From: CAYOHP01 sp964403795 [NCBI: uncultured bacterium]
Lineage (GTDB): Bacteria; Muiribacteriota; UBA6191; CAZXTJ01
Assembly: GCA_964403795.1 (NCBI GenBank)
Contig: CAYOHP010000035.1
Coordinates: forward strand, 1 to 49,734
Length of the DNA stretch: 49,734 nt
Direction of reading: 5' to 3'
Below the pieces are notes generated by a model that saw nothing but the letters and a program-made list of their open reading frames with translations, had not been told where the DNA came from and did no database searches. This document shows positions 24,264 through 33,288 of the stretch, in pieces (position 1 is the stretch's first letter; the number at the start of each line of letters is the position of its first letter). The translations under genes were made by a program, and so were the position numbers.

Positions 24264-26201
24264 CTAACCCGCGGCCGAGGCCTCTTTCCAGCCCGAAGAG
24301 CGCTTCCCCACCTTCCGGCCCGGGGTAACCCGGGCCGCCTCCTCCCGGGCATGGGCCACCGCTTCCGGCTCCAGGGCCTCCAGCCCGGCGAGCAGCTCCC
24401 CGGTCCGGGTCTCGGCCTCCCGCACTTCGCTCTCCAGGCGGCGGAAGCCCTGGGGCACCACCCGGTCGAAGACCTCCAGCCAGAAGTCCCGGGCCAGCTC
24501 CGCCACCCGGGCCCGCCGGGCCTCGATCTCGTCGTCCCCGGAGGCCACCAGCGTCTTGGCGTGCCGGTACTCGGCGGCCAGCACCAGGCCGTAGAGCAGC
24601 ACCAGGCAAGCCGCCCCGTAGAGCAGGTAGCCGGGCGCGGTGAGCTCGAGCAGGACCTCGGGTACCACCGGCATGACCGAGACCGGCGAGAAGCTCCGCC
24701 CGGCCAGCACCCAGGCCTTGGCGATCGGTCGGGCCAGCGCGAACCAGAGCAGCGGAGCCAGCACCGCCAGGCGATACACGACCCCGGGTGCGACCACCCG
24801 GGCCGCAACCCGTTCCTCCCGCCGTCGGGCCCCGTCCTCGAGCACCGTCCCGAGCAGGCGGGTGGCGGCGTCCTCGTCCCAGAGCCCGGTCTCGGGAACC
24901 CCCTTGTAGAGCCTCCCCAGGGCGCTTCGGTCCAAGGCGAAGCGGTCCTCCACCGCCCCCACCACCGCCACCAACGCCTCCCGCGCCTCGACTGCGTCGG
25001 ACCCGGGCAGCGCCGGCCGGGCGCCCACCAGGCGGGGCAGGCGCGAGAACAGCCCGTCGGCCAGGTCGCCGGCCACGAACAGCGGTACCGCCAGGAGGCG
25101 CACGAAGGGCAGCCCGTCCACCCGGCGGGCGAAGACCCGGCGGACCAGGCGGCTCTCGGCCCGGTCGGACTCGGCGCTCCCCTCGAGGGTCCGTTCCAGG
25201 AAGCGGTGGAAGCCGTCGACCAGGGCCGGCGGCACCAGTTCCCGCACCGGGTCCCCGCTGCCCCCCTCCTTCTGCAAGCGCTCCACCACCGCGGCCGAGC
25301 GTCCCAGGATGGCATTCAGGTGGCGGCGCCCCGCCTCCAGGTCGAGCTCGCCGCGCAGCGCCAGGACCCAGGCGGCCAGGCGGTGCACCCAGTTGCGGAG
25401 CTTGGCCCGCCCGAGCTCCGAGGTGGACTTGTCGGAGAGCAGGTCCTTGGCCAGCCGACCCAGGTCGAAGCCGCCCTTCTCCCGGAGGGCCGCGGGCCGG
25501 GCATCGGTGGGATAGACCCGCTCGGTGGGGAGATCCAGCCGGCGCAGCACCTCGGCCAGATGGTCGGAGGCGGCGGCCCGGGCCTCGCCCTCCGAGCCGC
25601 CGAAGTCGGCGACCCACTGGTCGAACTTGTTCATCACGAAGTAGAGATCCCGGTCGTCGCGCCGGAATCTCCCCAGGCGTTCCAGGAACGACTCGTCGAA
25701 CGAGCTCTCGGCGGTCCTCACCACCAGCAGGCCGAGGATCCGGTCCTCGATCCGGAGCACGGTCTCGAAGTGCTCGGAGAACCGGCTCTCGATGTCGGGC
25801 AGGTCGACGAAGGCGATCCGCGAGAACTGCGCAGCCCGCCCCGCCGACGGCGCCAGGTCGGTCTCCACCCCGGCCCTGGCGAACGAGGTGCGCACCTTCT
25901 CGACCAGCTCGGGCGCGGCATACAGCCGGGGCCGGCGGGTCCCCTCCCCGAGTTCCCGGTCCTCCTCGGCCCGGTGTTCGACCCCGAGCAGGGCTGCGAC
26001 CAGGCTCGACTTGCCGACGTTCTTGGCGCCCAGCACCCCGTAGAGGTAGTAGTCGGGAGTCTCGGGTTCCCCGGGTGGCGGCGGCACGTCCAGGCCGCGC
26101 ACCCAACCGAGGCCGGCCACCAGGTGGGCGGCCCGTTCCTCCAGCCCGGGCAGGGCCTCGAGCGCCCGGGCCACCGCGTCCTCGTCCCCGGGGCAGCTCA
26201 T
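24264..26201 (-). CDS. Dynamin-type GTPase with membrane segments (second of a pair)
   Basis: A 645-residue protein. The GTPase domain has the P-loop GAKNVGKS (58-65), G3 DLPD (133-136) and G4 NKFD (191-194), and is followed by helical regions. Two strong hydrophobic segments lie at about 470-495 and 535-555. The large size, helical stalk and late membrane segments resemble bacterial dynamin-like proteins, which remodel membranes, more than translation or ribosome GTPases. It is encoded directly after a different GTPase, with ATGA overlap. A heterodimeric pair like DynA/DynB or other tandem bacterial dynamins is a reasonable inference. Confidence 0.75.
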   Translation of the reverse strand: MSCPGDEDAVARALEALPGLEERAAHLVAGLGWVRGLDVPPPPGEPETPDYYLYGVLGAKNVGKSSLVAALLGVEHRAEEDRELGEGTRRPRLYAAPELVEKVRTSFARAGVETDLAPSAGRAAQFSRIAFVDLPDIESRFSEHFETVLRIEDRILGLLVVRTAESSFDESFLERLGRFRRDDRDLYFVMNKFDQWVADFGGSEGEARAAASDHLAEVLRRLDLPTERVYPTDARPAALREKGGFDLGRLAKDLLSDKSTSELGRAKLRNWVHRLAAWVLALRGELDLEAGRRHLNAILGRSAAVVERLQKEGGSGDPVRELVPPALVDGFHRFLERTLEGSAESDRAESRLVRRVFARRVDGLPFVRLLAVPLFVAGDLADGLFSRLPRLVGARPALPGSDAVEAREALVAVVGAVEDRFALDRSALGRLYKGVPETGLWDEDAATRLLGTVLEDGARRREERVAARVVAPGVVYRLAVLAPLLWFALARPIAKAWVLAGRSFSPVSVMPVVPEVLLELTAPGYLLYGAACLVLLYGLVLAAEYRHAKTLVASGDDEIEARRARVAELARDFWLEVFDRVVPQGFRRLESEVREAETRTGELLAGLEALEPEAVAHAREEAARVTPGRKVGKRSSGWKEASAAG

Positions 26202-28048
26202 CCTGCCTTCCTCTCCGCCACGACCCGCAACCGGTCGAGCCAGGCCGCCAAGGCCCGTCGGTCCTCGGCCGGGAGCGCGGCCAGGCGACCCAGGTGGGAG
26301 CGCCCTCCCATGAAGTGGGCCCCCAGTCCGCTGGCGAGCTGGTCCCAGGACCGCTCCAGGCCCTGCCGGGACCGCTCCAGGAACTCCCGGTGCCGGTGCA
26401 GCAGGGGCGCCACCTCGGGGCCCACGGTGCGGGCCAGGATATAGCTCCCCCCGACCATCGCCAGGGTTCCCACCGGGGGCATCACCACGTCGAAGAAGAG
26501 CAGACCGAAGGCCCCGGCGGCCAGCGCGCTCTCCAACCGGCTCCCCGGTCCCAGCAGGCGCCGGCGCTGGTCCCGCAGGTATTCGACGGTCTGGTCCCGG
26601 AACTCGGAGAACCCATGCTCCATGGCGGCCACCGCGTCCTCGAAGATCAGACCCACCAGATCGTGGCCACAGGCGGGATCCACGAAGAGCGACGCCTCTT
26701 CCTCGACCAGCCGGCCGTAGCCGTGGGCCAGCCCGCTCGCCACGTTCCGGAAGTGGTCGCGCATGCGCTCCACGTACCGGGACGGGGGGACCTCGGACAG
26801 CCCGGAGACGACCTCCTCGAACTGGGCCAGGCGGCCCTCGACCGAGAAGGTGCGTTCGAAGGCCACCCGGAACCCTTCCCCCCGCCGCAGCCGACGGAAC
26901 AGCTCGAAGGGCGAGCCCACCAGGCCCCGGAGGTCCGCCATGGCGGCCGCCAGTCGATCCCCGGTCCCGTCGATGGTCGCCATCGGATCCAGGGCCAGCC
27001 GCTCGCGGGCCGCGTCCAGTTCGCGGCGGAAGGCTGCCCGCGCCGCCTCGATGCGTCCCGCACGCGCCTCGTGGCGAGCCAGCGCCCGGGCCGAGAGGTC
27101 GAGGACCACCTCGCCCAGCGATCGCCGCCGGACCTCGAGCAGGGGACCGTCACCCTTGGAGTCGAGCACCAGCTCCCGGAGGCGGGACCGGTCGTCGCGC
27201 GCCGGGGAGGGATCGCCGGTGTCGGGCACGAAGAACGGTCCCTCGGCACCCATGTCGCGGGCCCTGGCCTCGAGGTCGGCGAGGTCCCGGGGAGCGATCG
27301 GGCCCCTGAGGCCCCGCCGGTTGAAGACCAGGACGCGACGGGTGCCGAGCGCCGAGAGCAGCTCCAGCGAGCGGTCGAGGACGCTGCGGTCGTAGCTCTC
27401 GAGCGAGAAGACCACCAGCGCCAGGTCCAGCCAGGGGAGGAGGGTGGCGGTCAGCACGCCTTCCTCCCGGGCCGCGTAGGTGTTCAGGTCGGGCAGGTCG
27501 AGCAGCACCCGCTCGGTCCCTGCCAGGCCCTCGGCCCGCACCGCCAGGGCGCGGTCGAGCTCGCCCCGCACCGGAGCCGTCCCGCCCGCCTCGGCCATCG
27601 GGAGCGGGGAGAGGAGACCCGAGAGGTCGACCCCGGGCGCCGCCGCCGCCACCGGTCCCCGGGTGGTGTGGGGGAGGATCTTGGCGAGGCTGGCGGGGCG
27701 CCCCACCAGCTGATTGAACAGCGTGCTCTTGCCCGAGCCCCCGGCTCCCACCAGACCGACCAGACGGGGCGAGGCGGGACGCCGCAGGCGCGAATCGAGA
27801 GCCCGGGTGGCGTGGACCGCGAAGCCCTGGAGCGGCTCGCCCCCGGGGAGCCACCCGTCCCGGCCCGACGGGAAGACCGAGAACAGGAGCTCGGAGCGCG
27901 CCGCCAGGTGGAAGGCGCACTCCTCCGGCTCGGCGGTCTCGGCCCGGATCGCCTCGGCGGGGGCGGGGCCGAACAGGCGCGTCAGGCGCATCCCGATCCG
28001 CGACAGGAGACCGCTCCCGGCTCCCGGTTCCCTCGAGGCGTCGTCCAC
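26198..28048 (-). CDS. Dynamin-type GTPase (first of a pair) with divergent G4
   Basis: About 616 residues. The P-loop is GAGGSGKST (101-109) and G3 is DLPD (184-187). The expected NKxD G4 reads FNRRG (242-246), so guanine specificity or nucleotide binding may be altered. A long helical region follows, with a hydrophobic hairpin at about 510-545 (AAGAFGLLFFDVV and TLAMVGGSYILA) as in membrane-inserting dynamins. The GTG start at 28048 is chosen because a promoter ends 6 nt before it. An in-frame GTG at 28096 is possible but would lie inside that promoter. The stop overlaps the second GTPase as ATGA. Confidence 0.75.
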   Translation of the reverse strand: MDDASREPGAGSGLLSRIGMRLTRLFGPAPAEAIRAETAEPEECAFHLAARSELLFSVFPSGRDGWLPGGEPLQGFAVHATRALDSRLRRPASPRLVGLVGAGGSGKSTLFNQLVGRPASLAKILPHTTRGPVAAAAPGVDLSGLLSPLPMAEAGGTAPVRGELDRALAVRAEGLAGTERVLLDLPDLNTYAAREEGVLTATLLPWLDLALVVFSLESYDRSVLDRSLELLSALGTRRVLVFNRRGLRGPIAPRDLADLEARARDMGAEGPFFVPDTGDPSPARDDRSRLRELVLDSKGDGPLLEVRRRSLGEVVLDLSARALARHEARAGRIEAARAAFRRELDAARERLALDPMATIDGTGDRLAAAMADLRGLVGSPFELFRRLRRGEGFRVAFERTFSVEGRLAQFEEVVSGLSEVPPSRYVERMRDHFRNVASGLAHGYGRLVEEEASLFVDPACGHDLVGLIFEDAVAAMEHGFSEFRDQTVEYLRDQRRRLLGPGSRLESALAAGAFGLLFFDVVMPPVGTLAMVGGSYILARTVGPEVAPLLHRHREFLERSRQGLERSWDQLASGLGAHFMGGRSHLGRLAALPAEDRRALAAWLDRLRVVAERKAG

Positions 28049-28054
28049 GACCGG

Positions 28055-28083
28055 AGCGTGGCACGGGGTTCCCCCCGCGCCAA
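28055..28083 (-). promoter_or_regulatory. Promoter of the GTPase pair-HIT operon
   Basis: On the minus strand TTGGCG (28083-28078), a 17-nt spacer, CACGCT (28060-28055) and 6 nt lead to the GTG at 28048. The -10 is imperfect, but the spacing matches the leaderless pattern seen at other genes. Confidence 0.4.
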
Positions 28084-28130
28084 GGTCCGCGACCACCCGG
28101 ACGATCCGGCCCGGGAGCGGCTCCCAGGTG

Positions 28131-28136
28131 TACTCT
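28131..28136 (+). promoter_or_regulatory. -10 box TACTCT of the 5'-nucleotidase gene
   Basis: TACTCT lies 7 nt before the GTG at 28144, with no Shine-Dalgarno sequence. I see no convincing -35. It lies back to back with the divergent GTPase promoter. Confidence 0.4.
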
Positions 28137-28143
28137 CCGGCCC

Positions 28144-29709
28144 GTGCCGACGACGAACCCCTTGCTGCGCCGCTCCCGCGACCGCGCCACCCGAAGCGTT
28201 CCCAGGGTCCTCTCCCTCTCCCTCCTCCTCGTCCTGGCCTGCGCCCCCCTCGGAGCCGAGGCCGCTCCCAAGGCGTCCGCCGCCGCAGTCCCCTCCGGCC
28301 TCCGCCGGGTGGTGGTGCTCCACACCAACGACGTCCACGGCCAGCTCTTCCCTACCGAGCCTCCCGAGGACCTGGGAGGCGCCGCCCGCCGGGCCACCCT
28401 GGTGGCCCGGGAACGGGCCCGGGCCGAGGCCGAGGGTCGCGGCTTCCTGCTGGTCGACGCCGGCGACATCAATACCGGGACCCGGGAGTCCGACGAGGCC
28501 AGGGGCCTCCTCGATGCCAAGGTGATGAAGGCCCTCGGCTACCACGCGGCCGCGCTCGGCAATCACGAGTTCGACCTGCTCCCCGACCAGCAGCGGGCCT
28601 TCCGGGACGCCCTCGGGTTCCCCCTGCTCTCGGCCAACGTGAGGAAGCCCGGCGGCGACCGCCTGCTCCCGGCCTGGACCCTGGTGGAGACCGGAGGGGT
28701 GCGGGTGGCCCTGGTCGGCCTGACCACCGCCGACACGCCCCAGACCAGCACCTTCGGCCGCGACTACCCCGTGCACTTCGCCTCGGCCGGCGACGAGTTC
28801 GAGCGGTCGCTGGCCGAGATCGGCAAGCGGGCCGATGCGGTGGTCGTCCTCTCCCACCTCGGGGAAGTGGAAGACGGGGAACTCCACGCCCGCTTCAAGG
28901 GCCGGTTCGCCGCCTGGCTCGGGGGCCATACCCACACCCCGAGGATCACCCCGGTACCGGGCCGGGCGATCTACATGCGCACCGGGTCCAAGGGCCGCTG
29001 GATCGGACGGCTCGAGCTCTGGTTCGACGGCAAGTCGGCGTGGGCGGTCCAACCCTCGCTGATCGCCCTCGACGCCTCGGTTCCCGAGGATCCGGCCATG
29101 GCCGCCCTCCTTCCCTCCCGGCAGGCAGGTCGCCAGGTGGCGGTGGCCGACTCGGCCATCGAGAAGGCCGGGCCCCAGGGCCCCTTCGCCTCCACCGCCC
29201 TCGGCAACTTCGCCTCCGACGCGCTGCGCGACCAGGGCGGGACCGACATCGCGATCGTGAACCGGGGAGGTCTCCGTCGGGCCCTGCCGGCCGGACCGGT
29301 GACCGAGAACCACCTCTACGAGATCTGCCCCTTCAAGAACCGCCTCTACGTCTACAGCCTGGATGCCGCCGAGCTGACCGCCCTGTTCGAGGATGTGGCC
29401 CGGATCGGTCCCGGCGAGCCCGGCTTCGTCGATGTCTCCGGGATCGAGGTCCGGCTCGCCGGTCGCCGGGTCGAGAGCCTCCGGATCGCCGGCAAGCCCC
29501 TCGTCCCGGGCCGGCGCTACACCCTGGCGGTCTCGGATTTCCTGGCCCGCGGCGGCGACGGCTTCCAGGCCTTCGCCCGCTTCCCGGCCCCCAGGGTCAT
29601 CGATGTCCCCCCGGCCGAGATGCTGATCGCCTACGCCGCTTCCCGGCGGGAGCTGCGGCCCGACTACACCCCGAGGATCGTGGCCAAGGAAGACGCTTCC
29701 GCTCCCTGA
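28144..29709 (+). CDS. Secreted 5'-nucleotidase / UshA-family metallophosphoesterase
   Basis: A 521-residue protein with a long basic N-terminus and a signal peptide ending near residue 40. The metallophosphoesterase domain has LHTNDVHGQL (59-68), GDIN (107-110), GNHEFD (139-144), LSHLG (236-240) and GGHTHT (260-265). The C-terminal substrate-binding domain follows, with NRGGLRRALPAGPVT and the VSDFLARGGDGFQAF stretch. This is the full UshA/CpdB-type architecture. It probably removes phosphate from nucleotides in the periplasm, perhaps after the neighbouring phosphodiesterase-type enzyme has acted. The GTG start follows a TACTCT box by 7 nt. Confidence 0.9.
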   Translation: MPTTNPLLRRSRDRATRSVPRVLSLSLLLVLACAPLGAEAAPKASAAAVPSGLRRVVVLHTNDVHGQLFPTEPPEDLGGAARRATLVARERARAEAEGRGFLLVDAGDINTGTRESDEARGLLDAKVMKALGYHAAALGNHEFDLLPDQQRAFRDALGFPLLSANVRKPGGDRLLPAWTLVETGGVRVALVGLTTADTPQTSTFGRDYPVHFASAGDEFERSLAEIGKRADAVVVLSHLGEVEDGELHARFKGRFAAWLGGHTHTPRITPVPGRAIYMRTGSKGRWIGRLELWFDGKSAWAVQPSLIALDASVPEDPAMAALLPSRQAGRQVAVADSAIEKAGPQGPFASTALGNFASDALRDQGGTDIAIVNRGGLRRALPAGPVTENHLYEICPFKNRLYVYSLDAAELTALFEDVARIGPGEPGFVDVSGIEVRLAGRRVESLRIAGKPLVPGRRYTLAVSDFLARGGDGFQAFARFPAPRVIDVPPAEMLIAYAASRRELRPDYTPRIVAKEDASAP

Positions 29710-29748
29710 CCCGATCTGCAGCTCGGCCGCAGGGGCCTCGAACCACCT

Positions 29749-32004
29749 CTACTGGCCGGGGCGGAAGCGGCGCTGGCGGCGGGTCAGGCTCTCGATCCGG
29801 GTAAGCAGGTCCTCCGCCCGGTCGCTCGTCTCGCGGGCCTCCCGGGCCTTGGCCAGGCGGCGCATCGGCTCGCCGTCACCGTTCAGGGTGGCCGCCGGGA
29901 CCACCCGCTGCAGCAGCTCGAAGAGCCGCTCGTCCTCGTCCAGGGCCGACCGACGATCCGGGAAGAGCTCCGGCCGGGAGAAGGCCATCCCGTTGACCAG
30001 GCCGCGCTCGCTCGCCTCCAGGCGGCGCACCGCGTCGACCCATTCGTCGACCAGCTCGCCCGCCCGCGTCACGAAGGGTCGCCCGTCGCGTACCGCGGCC
30101 ACCTTGTCCCGCACCGGAGGCGGCAGCTTCAGGGCCAGCAGGGCGTCGAGCAGGGCCAGACTGCGGAACCACCCGGCCGGGTCCCTGGACGCGTAGGCCA
30201 GGCAGTCCTCCAGGGGCCGGACCGAGCCTGCCCCCAGCCGCTCCGCCAGGGCCTTGGCCAGCTTCGTCGCCAGCTCCGCCAGTTCCTTGCGCCGGGTCTC
30301 GAGCCCGGGCACCAGCTCCGGGTCCATCCCGGCCTCGAAGGCGAGCCCCTCGATCCCGGTCACCAGCTCGCGGTACCGGGCGACGCCGGCGGCCACCGTG
30401 CGCTCGGCCGGGTCCCCGGCACCAGCCAGGACACCGGCGCCGACGCCCGCTCCGTCCCGCCACGGCAGCGGCACGCCCTCGATGCGGCCCGGGAACGCCA
30501 CGCCCAGGATCTCGGCGAGCGTGGCTCCCAGGTCGACGGTGCGCCCCCGGGCCAGGCGCCGCACCGGGACGCCGGGACCTCCGAGCAGCAGCGGCACCAG
30601 CATGTGTTCCTTGCGCAGCCCCCCGTGGAGGCCGACCTGTCCCTCGGTCCAGGGCTCCCAGCCGGGTGCGGCCGAGACCGCCAGGTCGGGAGCCCGGGGC
30701 GACTCCAGGAAGCTCGCCACCTGGTACAGGGCATCCGGGAAGTCGCTGGCCGCAGTGGCCCGGAACCACTCGTTGGCCGGCGCCGGCTTGCCCCCGACCA
30801 GGGCGGCCGCGGCCGGCAGCTCGGCATAGCCCAGGGGATCGCGCCCCGACACCACCCGATACGCCAACGTTCCTTCACCGGAGCGATCGAGTTCGGCCGC
30901 GCCCCGCGCGGAGGCGATCCGGTAGGCCCCCGGTCCCCGCCGCGACAGCACCAGCTCGGTGGCAGGAGCGGCCAGGAGCGCGGCCTCGAGGTCCACCGTG
31001 CCCGCCTTGCGGGACCCGAAGGCCCGGGCCTGGTCGGCGGTGACCCGCTCGCCGGGATCCCTGCCCTCGGGGTTCAGGTAGAAGAACACCGCGGCGTTGC
31101 CGTTCACCTCGACGTGCACGTCGAAGTCGTCCCGCCGCCAGGCGGCCCGGGCATTGTGGATCCCCGGCTCCCGCTCGATGCAGTCCCGCACCGCCAGGCC
31201 CTTGGCCGCCAGATGCCCGGCCAGGCTCATCCGCTCCCGGACCTCGGTCTGTCCGTGGTCGGCCGAGATCGCCAGCCAGGTCGACTCGTAGAGCCCCTGG
31301 TGCTTCAAGCGCTCGACCATCTCGCCCATGTACCCGTCGATCGCCACCAGGCTCTTGTCGTAGTCCTCGTGACGATCCCCGTGGGAATGCCCCACCGAGT
31401 CCGGTGCGTGGAACGAGAGGAACATGAACCGCGGCACCGCGCCCGATCCCAGGGTCTCGTCCATGAAGGCGTCGAACAGACGCCGGTCCATCTCCAGGTA
31501 CTGACCCCGGAGCTTGGGCATCGCCATGTCGAGCATCGGCATCGAGGTCCGCTCGGCCCCCCGATCGACGAACCCGAACACGCTCGCCGACTCGCGACCG
31601 GGCAGGAGCTCGTAGAGGGTCTTCGCCGCCGGGTCGAGGGCCTCGTTGATGGCCCCGAACTGGCGCCCCGCGTAGACCCAGCTCTTGCCGCTCTGACGGT
31701 CGTACCAGCGCAGTCCCGTGATCCCCGAACTCGCCGGCAGGAGTCCGGTCACGAAGGGCGCATAGGTGGGGCCGGTGGTGCTCGGGAACACCGTGGTGGC
31801 GTGGTCCACCCTGAGCCCGCGCCGCACCACATGGCGATCGATATGGGGAAGGCGGCCAGCATCGAGCAGGGCATGGAAGCGGTCTGCCCGGGTCCCGTCC
31901 AGCACCCAGAGGATGGCGCGGCGAGGGTTCGCCATGACCGGAGAGACACCCCATGCCGCGAGCAGCACGCCGGCGGCCAGCAGACCTCGCATCAGGTTCC
32001 GCAC
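29749..32004 (-). CDS. Secreted alkaline-phosphatase-superfamily phosphodiesterase (NPP-like)
   Basis: A 751-residue protein with a signal peptide (1-25). The type I phosphodiesterase/nucleotide pyrophosphatase core shows VLDGTRADRF (metal-binding Asp36), TVFPSTTGPTYAPFVTG with the likely nucleophilic Thr76/77, HAPDSVGHSHG (199-209) and ISADHGQTE (246-254). The C-terminal ~250 residues are helical and not recognised. The enzyme should hydrolyse phosphate diesters in the periplasm. The convergent neighbour is a 5'-nucleotidase-type enzyme, and together they could scavenge phosphate or nucleosides. The start is GTG 32004, exactly 6 nt after a strong promoter, although an ATG lies four codons later. 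Confidence 0.87.
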   Translation of the reverse strand: MRNLMRGLLAAGVLLAAWGVSPVMANPRRAILWVLDGTRADRFHALLDAGRLPHIDRHVVRRGLRVDHATTVFPSTTGPTYAPFVTGLLPASSGITGLRWYDRQSGKSWVYAGRQFGAINEALDPAAKTLYELLPGRESASVFGFVDRGAERTSMPMLDMAMPKLRGQYLEMDRRLFDAFMDETLGSGAVPRFMFLSFHAPDSVGHSHGDRHEDYDKSLVAIDGYMGEMVERLKHQGLYESTWLAISADHGQTEVRERMSLAGHLAAKGLAVRDCIEREPGIHNARAAWRRDDFDVHVEVNGNAAVFFYLNPEGRDPGERVTADQARAFGSRKAGTVDLEAALLAAPATELVLSRRGPGAYRIASARGAAELDRSGEGTLAYRVVSGRDPLGYAELPAAAALVGGKPAPANEWFRATAASDFPDALYQVASFLESPRAPDLAVSAAPGWEPWTEGQVGLHGGLRKEHMLVPLLLGGPGVPVRRLARGRTVDLGATLAEILGVAFPGRIEGVPLPWRDGAGVGAGVLAGAGDPAERTVAAGVARYRELVTGIEGLAFEAGMDPELVPGLETRRKELAELATKLAKALAERLGAGSVRPLEDCLAYASRDPAGWFRSLALLDALLALKLPPPVRDKVAAVRDGRPFVTRAGELVDEWVDAVRRLEASERGLVNGMAFSRPELFPDRRSALDEDERLFELLQRVVPAATLNGDGEPMRRLAKAREARETSDRAEDLLTRIESLTRRQRRFRPGQ

Positions 32005-32010
32005 CGCGAA

Positions 32011-32038
32011 ACAGTACCCGACCCGACCCCCAAGTCAA
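32011..32038 (-). promoter_or_regulatory. Promoter for a leaderless phosphodiesterase mRNA
   Basis: On the minus strand TTGACT (32038-32033), a 16-nt spacer, TACTGT (32016-32011) and 6 nt lead to the GTG at 32004. The geometry is identical to the promoters at 11969 and 12895. Confidence 0.7.
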
Positions 32039-32118
32039 TCCTGTCCGGGTGTCCCCCGGAGGGCCGTTCGGACGCTCCTGGAGCCGATCCATGCCCCCGG
32101 GGACCGGCTCACGCCCGC

Positions 32119-33216
32119 TCAGCGTCGACGGCCGCGCAGCTCCCGGGCCCTGGCCGCCACCGCCTGGGCCTCGTCGAAGCGCCGGACCTCGCGCAGCACC
32201 TGGGCGTGGTCCTCCAGGCTCCCGGCCAGCTCCGGGTGATCGCTGCCCAGGCAGCGTTCGAGCACCTCGACGGCCTTGCGCTGGCAGGCCTCGGAGCGGG
32301 CGAAGTCGCCCCGACCGAAGTAGAAGTCGGCGAGCTCATGGAGGCTCTTGGCGAGCGAGGGATGGGTCTGGCCGTGGATCCTCTCCCACTCGGCCACCAC
32401 CTCCTGGTGCAGCGCCTCGGCCTCCAGGTGGCGTCCCGAACGGGCCAGCACCCGGGCCAAGCCGGCCAGGCAGCCGGCCACGAACCTCCGGGTGTCGTTG
32501 CGGCTCCCCTGCCAGAGCGAGAGCGCCTGGTAGTAGAGACCCTCGGCGCTCGCCAGCTCCCCCTGGTCGAGGTAGATCTCGGCGAGCTGGAACACGATCC
32601 CCGCCAGCTCGTCGTCGCGATCCGGCACGTCGCCCGGGAGTCCCGACGCGCACTCGCGGAGGATCCGCTGGGCCTCGTCCCGTCGACCCTGGCGCCGGAG
32701 CAGCCCGCCCAGGGCGGCCCGATCCCGGAACGCCGCCACGGCCCTCCGGCCCTCCCGGACCTCGCCCTCGGCCGGGAGCGCACCGCGCAGCAGGTCCTCG
32801 GCCTCGTTCCCCCGGCCCACGGCATCCAGGACCGCGGCCAGACCGCCGCGCACCAGGGCGGTCTCCGGGTGGTCGGCACCCAGGACCTTCTGGTGGAGGT
32901 CGAGGGAACGACGGTAGGCGGCCTCGGCCTGGTCGAGCCGCCCGTGCTCGATGGCGGCCAGGGCGATCAGACCCAGGGTCTCGCCCATGGGCTCGAGCTC
33001 ACCGCCCAGGCGGCGGGCCCGGGAGAGGGCGGCGTCGAGGTGCTCCAGCGCCTCCCCGTAGCGGGCCCCGCGATAGGCGTCGAGCCCGGCCATGAAGCGG
33101 CTCTGCCAGCTCCTCCACGCCCAGGCACGCTTGACCAGGACGGTCCCGGCGACTACCAGGACCGAGACCAGGACCAGGGAGAGGAACGGCATGCGCGGAG
33201 TCTCCGGTCCCCCCAC
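32119..33216 (-). CDS. TPR-repeat membrane-anchored protein
   Basis: About 365 residues. One N-terminal transmembrane helix (FLSLVLVSVLVVAGTVLV) is followed by consecutive tetratricopeptide repeats (about 40-360), several of the kinesin-light-chain type with AEAAYRRSLDLHQKVLG and HPSLAKSLHELADFYFG. TPR arrays bind partner proteins, and none can be named here. The GTG at 33216 is chosen because TAGACT ends 4 nt before it. The ATG at 33192 is the alternative and would shorten the protein by 8 residues. It lies downstream of a second TPR gene with the same layout. Confidence 0.8.
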   Translation of the reverse strand: MGGPETPRMPFLSLVLVSVLVVAGTVLVKRAWAWRSWQSRFMAGLDAYRGARYGEALEHLDAALSRARRLGGELEPMGETLGLIALAAIEHGRLDQAEAAYRRSLDLHQKVLGADHPETALVRGGLAAVLDAVGRGNEAEDLLRGALPAEGEVREGRRAVAAFRDRAALGGLLRRQGRRDEAQRILRECASGLPGDVPDRDDELAGIVFQLAEIYLDQGELASAEGLYYQALSLWQGSRNDTRRFVAGCLAGLARVLARSGRHLEAEALHQEVVAEWERIHGQTHPSLAKSLHELADFYFGRGDFARSEACQRKAVEVLERCLGSDHPELAGSLEDHAQVLREVRRFDEAQAVAARARELRGRRR

Positions 33217-33220
33217 GCGA

Positions 33221-33249
33221 AGTCTAGCGGGGATCCCCCCGGTCCTCAA
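33221..33249 (-). promoter_or_regulatory. Promoter of the first TPR gene
   Basis: TTGAGG (33249-33244), a 17-nt spacer, TAGACT (33226-33221) and 4 nt lead to the GTG at 33216, which lacks a Shine-Dalgarno sequence. Confidence 0.5.
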
Positions 33250-33288
33250 TTCGCTGCGGAGCCGGACCCGGCCAGGCTCCCGACCGGC

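Noticed and set aside
24788-28525. A 1245-codon open frame on the plus strand across the GTPase operon
   Set aside because: It is Arg/Pro-rich, lacks any domain and lies opposite two GTPases with clear motifs. Long antisense frames are expected at this G+C content.
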